Program-made: the position numbers and the translations under genes
Part shown: one piece after another, positions 27,287-35,961 of the stretch
Numbering within the stretch: position 1 is the stretch's first letter
How the letters are laid out: every line of letters starts with the position of its first letter
From: Paenibacillus sp.
Lineage (GTDB): Bacteria > Bacillota > Bacilli > Paenibacillales > Paenibacillaceae
Direction of reading: 5' to 3'
Length of the DNA stretch: 64,000 nt
Assembly: GCA_023512345.1 (NCBI GenBank)
Contig: JAILZT010000001.1
Location: 186,001-250,000 of the forward strand
Notes under the pieces: generated by a model
The model's input: only the letters and a program-made list of their open reading frames with translations
Told to the model about the DNA's origin: nothing
Databases searched by the model: none

Positions 27287-28255
27287 ATGACACAACCATA
27301 TCCTTTGAAGTTTCAACCTGAGTTTAAAGAACGAGTCTGGGGAGGCCGCGCACTGGAGAAATTCGGCTTTGACTTGCCTGAAGGGCATATCGGGGAAGGC
27401 TGGAGCATTGCAGATCATCCAAATGGTGTCTCATCTGTAGTAAACGGAGATCTGGCGGGTCTTGGACTTGATGAAATCCGTGAACAATATGGACAAGAAT
27501 GGTTTGGGAGCAAAGGTATTTCGGAAACCGGTGGAAGATTCCCATTGCTGATCAAGCTGCTTGATTGCAACGACAATCTCTCCATACAAGTACACCCTAC
27601 AGATGATTATGAAGGATTGCCTAAGGGTGAACTGGGTAAAACTGAAATGTGGTATGTACTGGATGCCAAGCCCGATGCCAAAATTATTTATGGCCTGAAG
27701 GAAGGCGTTGATCGTGAGACCCTGCGGGCAGCATTGGAAAATGGTACCGTTATGGATACCCTTCAAGAGGTTTCCGTCTCAGCAGGAGACACTTTTTATA
27801 TTCCAGCAGGTACAGTTCACGCTTTGTGTGCCGGTGTCGTTGTAGCAGAGATTCAGCAAAACTCCGATACTACATACCGTATATACGATTACGATCGCCC
27901 AGGACTTGACGGCCAACCACGCGAACTTCACGTAGAGGACTCATTAAACGTTACGGCTTACGAAGGTGCAGGCGCTACTTCCATGAAGACCGATAACGCT
28001 GTACCTGGAGAATGGCTGCAGCTTGCTGCTTCGCCTTATTTTATTGTTGAAAAGGGAATTGTAAATGGCGAGTGGAATTTATCTACAACTCCGGACAGTT
28101 TCACCATAATAGTGGTATGCGAAGGCAGTGGGTTCTTGAATTGGGACGGTGGATCTTATCCTTATTCGGCTGGTGAATGTTATCTGTTGCCAGCAAATAT
28201 GGGAGAATACGCACTCGAAGGTCAATCCACAGTGCTGCGCTCTTACTTGCCTTAA
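27287..28255 (+). CDS. manA: Mannose-6-phosphate isomerase, class I
   Basis: ManA interconverts fructose 6-phosphate and mannose 6-phosphate. The 322-residue protein has the zinc-site segments LSIQVHPTDDY and KTEMWYVLDA (Gln, His, Glu), the third ligand in FYIPAGTVHALCAG, and the catalytic-site QQNSDTTYRIYDYDR. ATG at 27287 follows GAAAGGAAG; an upstream ATG at 27266 would put that site inside the gene. It may supply GDP-mannose for polysaccharides or allow mannose use. Confidence 0.96.
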   Translation: MTQPYPLKFQPEFKERVWGGRALEKFGFDLPEGHIGEGWSIADHPNGVSSVVNGDLAGLGLDEIREQYGQEWFGSKGISETGGRFPLLIKLLDCNDNLSIQVHPTDDYEGLPKGELGKTEMWYVLDAKPDAKIIYGLKEGVDRETLRAALENGTVMDTLQEVSVSAGDTFYIPAGTVHALCAGVVVAEIQQNSDTTYRIYDYDRPGLDGQPRELHVEDSLNVTAYEGAGATSMKTDNAVPGEWLQLAASPYFIVEKGIVNGEWNLSTTPDSFTIIVVCEGSGFLNWDGGSYPYSAGECYLLPANMGEYALEGQSTVLRSYLP

Positions 28256-28335
28256 GTTTCCTTCTATCTGATATAAAAACGCTATATGCTATCTATAGCT
28301 GTCTTGCCTTACCATGATCCTGAGGAGGAAAGGCT

Positions 28336-29292
28336 ATGCTTGAAAATAGCTTTATAATGACCGATCCCATTGGTGTAAAAATTCATGTATATGAATGGTT
28401 GCCTGAGCCAGGTTCCGTAATTAGGGGGATTTTGCAAATTTCCCATGGTATGTGTGAAACCGCAGCCCGTTATTTCAATTTTGCAGAAGTGTTAACCCAA
28501 TCAGGTTATGCAGTTTATGCGAATGATCACCGGGGCCATGGAAAAACAGCAGGCAAGGTCGATGTATTAGGTGACGTTGGTGACAATGGTTTTTACTGGA
28601 TGAGGCGAAATTTAATTCAGCTAGCGGGCATAGCCCTTGCCAAGCATGAAGGAGTACCCATCTTTTTATTTTCACACAGCATGGGTTCCTTTCTCGCCCA
28701 AAAGCTGATGTGTGAGGAAGATAGCGATGTATACGCTGGCTATATTCTAAGTGGAACTAATGGACCGCGCAGGATGCTAAGTATCGGAGAAAACCTGGCT
28801 AAAACCCTTACTAAGCTCCAGGGAGAGCATCATCGCAGCGTACTGCTTAACAGCGTAGTGTTCGGTAGTTATAACCACTCCTTCTCACCCGTGAGAACTG
28901 CCTTTGATTGGCTTAGCAGTAACCCTGATGAGGTAGATCAGTACATTTCCGATCCTTTTTGTGGAGCTATTTGTACTACACGATTTTTTCGTGACTTTTT
29001 CGGCCTTCTGCGTGAAATTCATAGACCCGATTCTCTATGCAAGCTGTCTAAGGAAAAACCTATTTATCTTTTTTCTGGTGAAAAAGACCCCGTAGGCATG
29101 AGCGGAAAAGGCGTGTTGAGCTTGGTAGAAATCTATCGTCAGCTAGGTGTGAAGGATCTTGAGTATCATCTTTACCCGGATGGCCGCCACGAAATGCTGC
29201 ATGAGGTCAATCGTGATCAGGTAACTTCCGATATACTCGACTGGTTGGTTCGTCATCTTCCCTCAGAGTCCATGTTGCTGCAAACCAACTAA
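28336..29292 (+). CDS. Alpha/beta hydrolase, monoacylglycerol lipase/lysophospholipase type
   Basis: The 318-residue serine hydrolase has the oxyanion segment ISHGMCE, the family hallmark YANDHRGHGKT, the nucleophile elbow FSHSMGSF, the Asp in LFSGEKDPVG and the His in YPDGRHEMLHE. This set is typical of the Hydrolase_4/PldB group, which cleaves monoacylglycerols or lysophospholipids. No signal peptide is visible. GAGGAGGAAAGGCT precedes ATG, and a terminator follows. Confidence 0.93.
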   Translation: MLENSFIMTDPIGVKIHVYEWLPEPGSVIRGILQISHGMCETAARYFNFAEVLTQSGYAVYANDHRGHGKTAGKVDVLGDVGDNGFYWMRRNLIQLAGIALAKHEGVPIFLFSHSMGSFLAQKLMCEEDSDVYAGYILSGTNGPRRMLSIGENLAKTLTKLQGEHHRSVLLNSVVFGSYNHSFSPVRTAFDWLSSNPDEVDQYISDPFCGAICTTRFFRDFFGLLREIHRPDSLCKLSKEKPIYLFSGEKDPVGMSGKGVLSLVEIYRQLGVKDLEYHLYPDGRHEMLHEVNRDQVTSDILDWLVRHLPSESMLLQTN

Positions 29293-29299
29293 ACGTAGT

Positions 29300-29347
29300 A
29301 AAAAGACAGGTTTTCCGATAATACCGGAAAGTCTGTCTTTTGTTTTT
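29300..29347 (+). terminator. Terminator of the lipase gene
   Basis: AAAAGACAG..CCG pairs with CGG..CTGTCTTTT and is followed by GTTTTTT. Confidence 0.82.
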
Positions 29348-29467
29348 TGGCTAAAAACTACCACTCATCCATTTTTTAACATCGATATTATGCTATGATT
29401 TTAATGTACAATGCTGCATATTAACACTTCTGCCTATAGAGAAGGCGGAACTAGGGGGTTGTTGGAA

Positions 29468-30343
29468 ATGGAAAAAGAATGGGGACAGTTGAAGGATCAG
29501 GAACAGTTGAAGGATCAGGAACAAATCTTGGAGTACTACAATTCCGGGAAAGAAAAGGATCGCCTACTCCGGGGAATCGGTGTCATAGAATGGGAGCGGA
29601 GCCGAGAGATCATCTCCAGATATCTTTCAGATAGTAAAATGATCATTTACGATATCGGCGGGGGTACGGGTGTCTATTCCAGATGGCTGGCCGAACTAGG
29701 TCATGAGGTGCATATGTTCGAACTTTCCCCTACCAATGTCCACTGTGCCCAAGAGTTGCAAGCATTTGGTACAATAACACCCATACATCGAATCGAAGTT
29801 GCAGACGCTCGCAACATAGCAAGGCCAGATAACAGCGCAGACTTAGTCTTACTTATGGGGCCTCTCTACCATTTGCCTGAAAAGAAAGAACGGATCTCAG
29901 CTCTCCAAGAGGCAGTAAGAGTATTAAAACCCGGTGGAAAAGTGATTGTTTCAGCTATCTCCCGGTTCAGCTCTACCCTTTGGGGATTGTCCGTATTTGG
30001 GGATCAGAACAATTTTATTGATGATAAGGTGTTCATGGAGATGCTTGAGGGTGAACTTGTAGAGGGACAGCATATCCGCCCAGAAAAATTCCCGAACTTC
30101 ATCTCGAGAGCCTTCTTCCATCTACCAGAGGAGTTAAAGAATGAAATCGAGGACTCCGGATTAACCTACGTGAACACTTTTGCAGTCGAAGGCCCGATTT
30201 GGATCGTACCCGCATTTGCAGAAAAATGGGACAACATTCATAGCAGAGAAGCGTTATTAAAAATAAGCTCTCTTGTAGAATGCCAAGAGAGCTTATTAGG
30301 GATGAGTCCGCATATGATGGCTGTTGCTACTAAGAACACCTGA
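29468..30343 (+). CDS. Class I SAM-dependent methyltransferase
   Basis: The 291-residue methyltransferase has motif I IYDIGGGTGVYSRWLAELGH, an acidic post-I ELSPTN, VADARNIARPDNSADLVLLMGPLYHLP (motifs II and III) and LKPGGKVIVSAISR. The C-terminal part (about 180-291) is a lid typical of small-molecule methyltransferases. The substrate is unknown. ATG at 29468 has AGGGGG 11 bases upstream. The N-terminus carries two identical QLKDQE units encoded by an exact 18-base tandem duplication. It is a single gene. Confidence 0.88.
   Translation: MEKEWGQLKDQEQLKDQEQILEYYNSGKEKDRLLRGIGVIEWERSREIISRYLSDSKMIIYDIGGGTGVYSRWLAELGHEVHMFELSPTNVHCAQELQAFGTITPIHRIEVADARNIARPDNSADLVLLMGPLYHLPEKKERISALQEAVRVLKPGGKVIVSAISRFSSTLWGLSVFGDQNNFIDDKVFMEMLEGELVEGQHIRPEKFPNFISRAFFHLPEELKNEIEDSGLTYVNTFAVEGPIWIVPAFAEKWDNIHSREALLKISSLVECQESLLGMSPHMMAVATKNT
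29485..29520 (+). repeat. 18-bp tandem duplication inside the methyltransferase gene
   Basis: The unit ACAGTTGAAGGATCAGGA occurs twice head to tail with no mismatch and keeps the frame, duplicating QLKDQE. Confidence 0.95.
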
Positions 30344-30495
30344 TGAACATATAAGTCGCCCAAATAGCACCTTAAACTAACCATTCTCATGCACTGAGCA
30401 ATTAATTTTGTAATACTGCAGTCCTATTTCTAGCCCTTTTCCTTTTCCTTTTCCTATACTGGCGCTATTTTGAGGCCATCGTTAGAACATTTAGA

Positions 30496-30681
30496 TGTAC
30501 TTTGTACAACTAAAATCGGTTAATGCGAGGGAAAAGGTAGTTTAGTTGTACTTTCTGCAGTTATTTCTCTACATTATGATCACAAAGGTCTTTGAGATCG
30601 TTTTCAGTTGCAGAAAGTGCAATTAAAGTTCATCCTAAGCTGATTTCAAGGAAAATAAGTGTATAAAGTGCAATTAAACTA
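30496..30681. repeat. Cluster of four short repeats in direct and inverted orientation
   Basis: The 400-base gene-free stretch 30344-30743 contains four variants of a module with core AAAGTGCAATTAAA: about 30496-30519 (degenerate), 30539-30563 (inverted: TTTAGTTGTACTTTCTGCAG), 30605-30628 and 30659-30681. Neighbouring inverted copies can fold on each other. A (CCTTTT)3 run lies at about 30436-30453. No gene is visible here. Confidence 0.6.
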
Positions 30682-30743
30682 AGGGGAACCAATAGCTATA
30701 GCTTAAGACCATAGATCAAGACTTTTCGGATAGGACCTTTTAG

Positions 30744-31859
30744 CTACTCTTCTACATTCCAAGGAACAACGTGCAGCTCTGGCCATTTTTCAATCCATTT
30801 TTGAACCTTGCTGTTGTATATCCCCTCATTAATCAGCACCTTATTCGGCCTAACCACTAACCCAAACAAATCTTCAAGTCCGTAAGGTGAATAAACTTCC
30901 CAGCTATTATCCTCCGGATTCATCCTAGCACCTAGACATGTTGCCGTAGTCGGCCATGTATTAATAGCATCCTCAAGCGATGTATAAGGGTGAAGATCAA
31001 GTCCGAATTTATCGGCGTACCACAGATGAACGCGGGCCTGATTCTTAATATCTACAGGAATAGGAAGATGCGAAAAAAGTGACTTCCCCCTCTCGACTAC
31101 TTCGTTCTCGGCAGCGTAGCTCAAATCATTGTCATCGAAATAAATAATGTCGATATCGGATATACCATAATTCAGCGGACGGCCCGTCAGTTCATTCCAC
31201 ACCGTTTGTACGAGACAACCTGCCCCGATGTAATAGGGATGCGGCCCCAGCCTTTGTGCGGATAGGAATAAAGAGTTCAGCATAGCACTCTGGGACAATG
31301 TATTGATTAGTCTTTTGTGGAATTCATCATCTTGAGGTGACCTTGCAGAGTCTGGACCTTTTACCACACTATATTGAAGTATCTTCTGCATCCCCTTTTT
31401 CCCCATTCGGCGTAACCCATGGTCTTCAAACCCCGCTTGGGAGTAAAGTCTGTCGGCAGCTATATTCTTTTCGTTCACAGCCAGCACAACCTCATCGATA
31501 GCAGGAAAATAGGATCGCATAAATTCAGGCAGCAAAGAAAGGGCAGCTTTTGCATACCCTTTTCCTTGGCTCGAATAATTTATTAAGAACGCACGCAGCA
31601 GCATAGCACCTGAGTATTCACTGTAAAAGTCAGCTATTGCTTCTCCGGTATGAAGGATGAAAAAGCCAACTGCTTCTTCTCTATCAACAATTACGACTGC
31701 GAATTTATCGGTGTCGTTCAATGCAGGTTCCAATGTATCTAATGGTAATCCAGTAAACGCCTCCTGCTCTGCTGGAAGCTGAAAGGCCAATAGACTTTCC
31801 TTGTATTTCTCCTCATACAGAAAAAGCGAAATCTCCTGCTGCCCGACGACCGTACCCAT
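30744..31859 (-). CDS. Fusion protein: GNAT acetyltransferase plus NTP_transf_6-type nucleotidyltransferase
   Basis: The 371-residue protein has two domains. Residues about 1-165 form a GNAT acetyltransferase with LRAFLINYSSQGKGYAKAAL (acetyl-CoA loop Q-G-K-G-Y-A) and NIAADRLYSQAGFEDHG. Residues about 180-345 match the nucleotidyltransferase-like family COG3575/PF06042: PYYIGAGCLVQTVWNELTG, SDIDIIYFDD (metal-binding acidic pair), VKN/IKNQARVHLWY and the signature SPYGLEDLFGLVVRPN. Both families also occur as separate proteins. It lies 18 bases after the radical SAM gene in the recQ operon. Substrates are unknown. Confidence 0.88.
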   Translation of the reverse strand: MGTVVGQQEISLFLYEEKYKESLLAFQLPAEQEAFTGLPLDTLEPALNDTDKFAVVIVDREEAVGFFILHTGEAIADFYSEYSGAMLLRAFLINYSSQGKGYAKAALSLLPEFMRSYFPAIDEVVLAVNEKNIAADRLYSQAGFEDHGLRRMGKKGMQKILQYSVVKGPDSARSPQDDEFHKRLINTLSQSAMLNSLFLSAQRLGPHPYYIGAGCLVQTVWNELTGRPLNYGISDIDIIYFDDNDLSYAAENEVVERGKSLFSHLPIPVDIKNQARVHLWYADKFGLDLHPYTSLEDAINTWPTTATCLGARMNPEDNSWEVYSPYGLEDLFGLVVRPNKVLINEGIYNSKVQKWIEKWPELHVVPWNVEE

Positions 31860-31877
31860 ACCTTCTAGACCTCCCAG

Positions 31878-33803
31878 CTACAGCGGTAACGTATAATAAT
31901 AAGCGCGCTGAGTCTCATCCTGCTGATACATCACGATAAGCAGTGTACTTCCGCCATCAGAGGAAGGCTCATCGGCAACTGCGGTAAAGGCGCTGTCTGT
32001 CATTGCAGAAGCAAACGCAGTGTTTGTATCCGTTACAGGTACATGGACACTATTAGAACTCCTTAAGTCCATAGGCAGGATTACGCTGTCCGTGTCACCC
32101 ACCCCGAAAGAATCCTCAGAAGGTGCATCGGCGCGCAAGCCGCTAATAGATTCCAGCACCTTAGACAACTGGAAGGGGAGCACTTCAAGGACGGTATGCT
32201 TATGGAGATCCCGTTCATTAAGCCCAGCTTCCGCTAGACGACTTGATATCCGACCGGGATCACTGGCAATATCCTTCATATAGGAAGCATACTCCGACTT
32301 ATTCAGCGTGAAATCCCACCATATTTTACGTGGCTTGTACTTATGTCCAAGGAAATAATCCAGCTTCATCAGTCCTGTTATAACATCCATATTATCTGTT
32401 TCCCGGTCCGTCAGAAAGGCCTGTAAGCGAGTGAAAAGATCCTCTAACTGGTGCCCAATCTTCTGCCAACCGCGTTGCTCCCAGTAATCACCGAACTCCT
32501 GAAAGAAATCGAACGGCGATACAAAAACATGCCTAATCAAATATTTTACAGTATGATCTAGGCGGTGGCTGTTCCAGTATTTCTCCAATACATCCTCCAG
32601 TCGTTTCAAGCGGATGATATCAGAGAAAGGCATCACATGACTGCTTAAAATTTCATACGGTGCATGCTCCATGTACGTATAATCATACTTTGCTGCCTGA
32701 GCACGAAGGCCTGTGCCGCGAAGCATTTTTAGGAATCCGAGCTGCAGTTCCTCTGGCTCCATAGCGAATACATCATTAAAAGTTTTACGGAAGGTACTGT
32801 AATCCTCCATAGGCAGTCCGGCGATCAAATCCAAATGCTGATCTATATTGCCGCTTGCCTTAATCTTCATGACGGTGCGGGATAGTTTCTTGAAGTTCTG
32901 CCGGCGTTTAACCAACTCATTCGTCTCATCATTGGTCGATTGCACACCAATCTCAAATCTAAAAACACCAGGTGGAGCATTTTCCGACAAGAAATCCAAA
33001 ACCTCAGGCCGCATGATATCCGCCGTAATCTCGAATTGAAATACACAGCCTTGGTGGTTATCAATCAGAAACTGAAACATTTCCATCGCATAGCTGCGGT
33101 TGATATTAAAAGTACGATCTAGAAATTTAATGACCTTCGCACCATTTTCAATTAAGTACAATAGATCCGATTTTACCCGCTCTATATCGTAATAGCGCAC
33201 GCCTACCTCAATACTAGACAAGCAAAACTGGCAATTGAACGGGCAGCCCCGGCTGGTCTCAAAATACACAATCCGTTTACTAAGGTCAGGCAGATCGTCA
33301 GCAAACCGATGCGGTGTAGGCAGCGTATTGAGGTCTGACTTAGGTCGAGGCGGATTGACGATCAGCTCCTCTCCCTTGCGATAAGCGGCTCCATATACAA
33401 AGTGAAACTTCCCTTCGTCCCGCAGCTCCTGCAGCAGATGATGAAAGGTCTCCTCTCCATCTCCGTTTACCACAAAATCTATACTTGCTTCCCGTTGCAT
33501 CCAATATAGCGGTTCATAGGAGACTTCCGGTCCTCCCAGAACGATCTTCACTTCAGGCATAACCTGTTTGAGGATGCCGGCCAGCTTGACGGTCTCTTCG
33601 ATGTTCCATATATAGCATGAAAATCCGATTACATCCGGTTTCTTCTGATACAGGTCAGACACGATATTCATCAAGGGATCTTTGATAGTGTACTCCGCCA
33701 AAAGAATATCGCTAAATTCATGCTCGCTGTATGCCTTAAGCAGACGGATCGCCAGCGAGGTGTGGATATACTTGGCATTTAATGTGGCCAGGACGATTCT
33801 CAT
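31878..33803 (-). CDS. B12-binding radical SAM protein (DUF4080 type)
   Basis: The 641-residue protein has an N-terminal cobalamin-binding-like domain (about 1-145; VIGFSCYIWNIEETVKLAGILK and LGGPEVSYEP). A radical SAM domain follows, with SRGCPFNCQFCLSS (CxxxCxxC), then FRFEIGVQSTNDETNELVKRR and HLDLIAGLPMED. A C-terminal DUF4080-like region follows (about 380-545). The last 95 residues contain a Ser/Asp/Thr-rich insertion (about 555-615) before a final beta segment. It probably modifies RNA or a small molecule, with no specific assignment. It is in an operon 15 bases after recQ. Confidence 0.9.
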   Translation of the reverse strand: MRIVLATLNAKYIHTSLAIRLLKAYSEHEFSDILLAEYTIKDPLMNIVSDLYQKKPDVIGFSCYIWNIEETVKLAGILKQVMPEVKIVLGGPEVSYEPLYWMQREASIDFVVNGDGEETFHHLLQELRDEGKFHFVYGAAYRKGEELIVNPPRPKSDLNTLPTPHRFADDLPDLSKRIVYFETSRGCPFNCQFCLSSIEVGVRYYDIERVKSDLLYLIENGAKVIKFLDRTFNINRSYAMEMFQFLIDNHQGCVFQFEITADIMRPEVLDFLSENAPPGVFRFEIGVQSTNDETNELVKRRQNFKKLSRTVMKIKASGNIDQHLDLIAGLPMEDYSTFRKTFNDVFAMEPEELQLGFLKMLRGTGLRAQAAKYDYTYMEHAPYEILSSHVMPFSDIIRLKRLEDVLEKYWNSHRLDHTVKYLIRHVFVSPFDFFQEFGDYWEQRGWQKIGHQLEDLFTRLQAFLTDRETDNMDVITGLMKLDYFLGHKYKPRKIWWDFTLNKSEYASYMKDIASDPGRISSRLAEAGLNERDLHKHTVLEVLPFQLSKVLESISGLRADAPSEDSFGVGDTDSVILPMDLRSSNSVHVPVTDTNTAFASAMTDSAFTAVADEPSSDGGSTLLIVMYQQDETQRAYYYTLPL

Positions 33804-33818
33804 GCTTCACAACCTTCT

Positions 33819-35657
33819 TTACATTTCATTTTGAAAAAATTCAAGGAATGCTTTACCGTACTTACGGTATTTCACTTCCCCAACGCCCTTTACTCTCAGC
33901 ATTTCCGCTTCCGTCTGTGGGCAAACCACACTCATCTCACGAAGTGTAGCATCATTAAAGATAATATAGGATGGCACATGCTCACGTCCTGCAAGCTCCC
34001 GCCGGATCAAACGAAGCTGCTCGAACACTGTCTCGTTAACAGCTGACGGAGATAGATCTTTCGATCCACGACTGCGCTCACGCGTACCCACTCCACCACT
34101 GGTACGAGAAGGTCGGGCTACACGCTGCAGCACCTGGCGCTGGCCTCGCAGTACCTCTGCAGCCGGAAGCTGTAATCTTACCACCGGATACTGGCCTTCC
34201 GACAGCGATAAATATCCTTCCGAGATCAGGACATTGATACTCTCCGTAATTTCCTTCTCGGTACGTCCGGCCATGGCTCCATGAGTCGGAAGAGTCTCGA
34301 AGCCGTATTGCATCACCTTCTGGTTCCGCGAACCCTTCAACACGGATGATACCAGCGCTACGCCAAAGCGTTCACGCATACGGTGAATGCAGGAGAATAT
34401 TTTCTGCGCATCCAAGGTCATATCAATCAGTTCCCGCTCATCTGTACAGGAACTGCAAATGCCGCAAGGCTTGTCCATATGCTCTTCACCAAAGTAATCC
34501 AGCTGTGCGCTGCGCAAACAACGGGTTGTATAACAATAATCTATCATTTGCTGGAGCTTGCGATATTCATTGTGCTTACGGTCCGCATCCTGTGGATTCT
34601 GCTCGATCAAGAATTTTTGAGTCATAATATCCTGAGCACTGAATAGCAGAATACATTGACTGGGCTCTCCGTCACGTCCAGCTCTACCCGCTTCCTGAAC
34701 ATAAGCCTCCATGTTTTTTGGCATATTATAGTGAATGACGTAACGTACATTGGATTTATCAATTCCCATACCAAAGGCATTTGTCGCAACCATGACACGG
34801 ATATCGTCATACAAAAAGCCTTCTTGGCTGTCCGCTCGCTCCTGGTCACTCATCCCCGCATGATATCGCCCCGCGGCTATACCTGAATTCTGCAGTCTTT
34901 GGTATAAATCATCTACCTCTTTACGCGTAGCCGCATATACAATTCCGGGCTGGTGCGAATGAGTAGCGGTGTGATCCAATACGAACTCCCGCTTGTTCTC
35001 ACCTCGCAAGACTGACATCGCCAGATTATCCCTGCCGAGTCCAGTCATGAACACACCTGGCTCCCGTAAACGCAGCAGCCGAACCATATCCTCCATGACT
35101 TCAGGCGTCGCCGTTGCAGTAAAGGCTGCCAAAATCGGCCGAACCGGTAACTGTTCTACGAATGGAGACACCGACAGATAGCTGGTCCGGAAATCATGTC
35201 CCCACTGGGATACGCAGTGGGCTTCGTCCACCGCTACACATGAAATGGACAACCCAGCCATCTCCAGACGAAACCAATCCAGCTCCAGTCGCTCGGGGGC
35301 AACATACAGCAGCTTCAGATCACCTCGCCGAGCGGCTCGAATCCGCTCATTAACTTCTTTACCGCTAAGGGTACTATTAATAAAGGCAGCCGGAATCCCA
35401 GCCGTTGTAAGTGCGTCCACCTGATCCTTCATAAGCGAGATTAGCGGTGAAATCACCAGCGTCAGACCCGGCAGCAATAATGCAGGAACCTGATAGCATA
35501 TGGACTTCCCGCCCCCTGTTGGCATGATCCCCAGCGTATCGCGGCCCTCAAGCAAATTCTCGACAATCTTTTTTTGACCTTCCCGAAAATCGGGATAGCC
35601 ATAATATTTTTGCAGTTCAGCCTGCGCTTGTTCGATGGTGGGTGCTTGAATCTTCAT
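33819..35657 (-). CDS. recQ: ATP-dependent DNA helicase RecQ
   Basis: This 612-residue 3'-5' DNA helicase acts in recombination and fork repair. Motif I is IMPTGGGKSICYQVPAL, motif II VDEAHCVSQWGHDFR, then the aromatic-loop region and motif VI YVQEAGRAGRDGEPS. A zinc-binding RQC part has Cys residues in RCLRSAQLDYFGE and PCGICSSC. The HRDC domain (about 540-612) ends MLRVKGVGEVKYRKYGKAFLEFF. Near 500-515 there is a short Arg/Ser/Gly-rich linker. It heads an operon with the radical SAM and fusion genes. Confidence 0.97.
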   Translation of the reverse strand: MKIQAPTIEQAQAELQKYYGYPDFREGQKKIVENLLEGRDTLGIMPTGGGKSICYQVPALLLPGLTLVISPLISLMKDQVDALTTAGIPAAFINSTLSGKEVNERIRAARRGDLKLLYVAPERLELDWFRLEMAGLSISCVAVDEAHCVSQWGHDFRTSYLSVSPFVEQLPVRPILAAFTATATPEVMEDMVRLLRLREPGVFMTGLGRDNLAMSVLRGENKREFVLDHTATHSHQPGIVYAATRKEVDDLYQRLQNSGIAAGRYHAGMSDQERADSQEGFLYDDIRVMVATNAFGMGIDKSNVRYVIHYNMPKNMEAYVQEAGRAGRDGEPSQCILLFSAQDIMTQKFLIEQNPQDADRKHNEYRKLQQMIDYCYTTRCLRSAQLDYFGEEHMDKPCGICSSCTDERELIDMTLDAQKIFSCIHRMRERFGVALVSSVLKGSRNQKVMQYGFETLPTHGAMAGRTEKEITESINVLISEGYLSLSEGQYPVVRLQLPAAEVLRGQRQVLQRVARPSRTSGGVGTRERSRGSKDLSPSAVNETVFEQLRLIRRELAGREHVPSYIIFNDATLREMSVVCPQTEAEMLRVKGVGEVKYRKYGKAFLEFFQNEM

Positions 35658-35961
35658 AAACTATCATAACCCCTAAACGTTTTGTGACATATGCTTCGTT
35701 CGGAACGCTTCGCAACAACACTGACTTCGGAAGCATACACATGTTCTATCTTTAGTTTAATAGGCAACGAGCCAATGAGCAACCACTACAGAGATGAATA
35801 CAGTGCCTCCTTTTCAAAAATTTACATAAAAACAGCACCTCAGTGCTACACTTCATAATGATCCACCCAAAGGGTCGGAATGCATGTACCCAATCCATGG
35901 TATTTCTGCACGGCACATGGTATATTGAGGAGTACACTATCAGAGGACGGAGAATGCAGTC

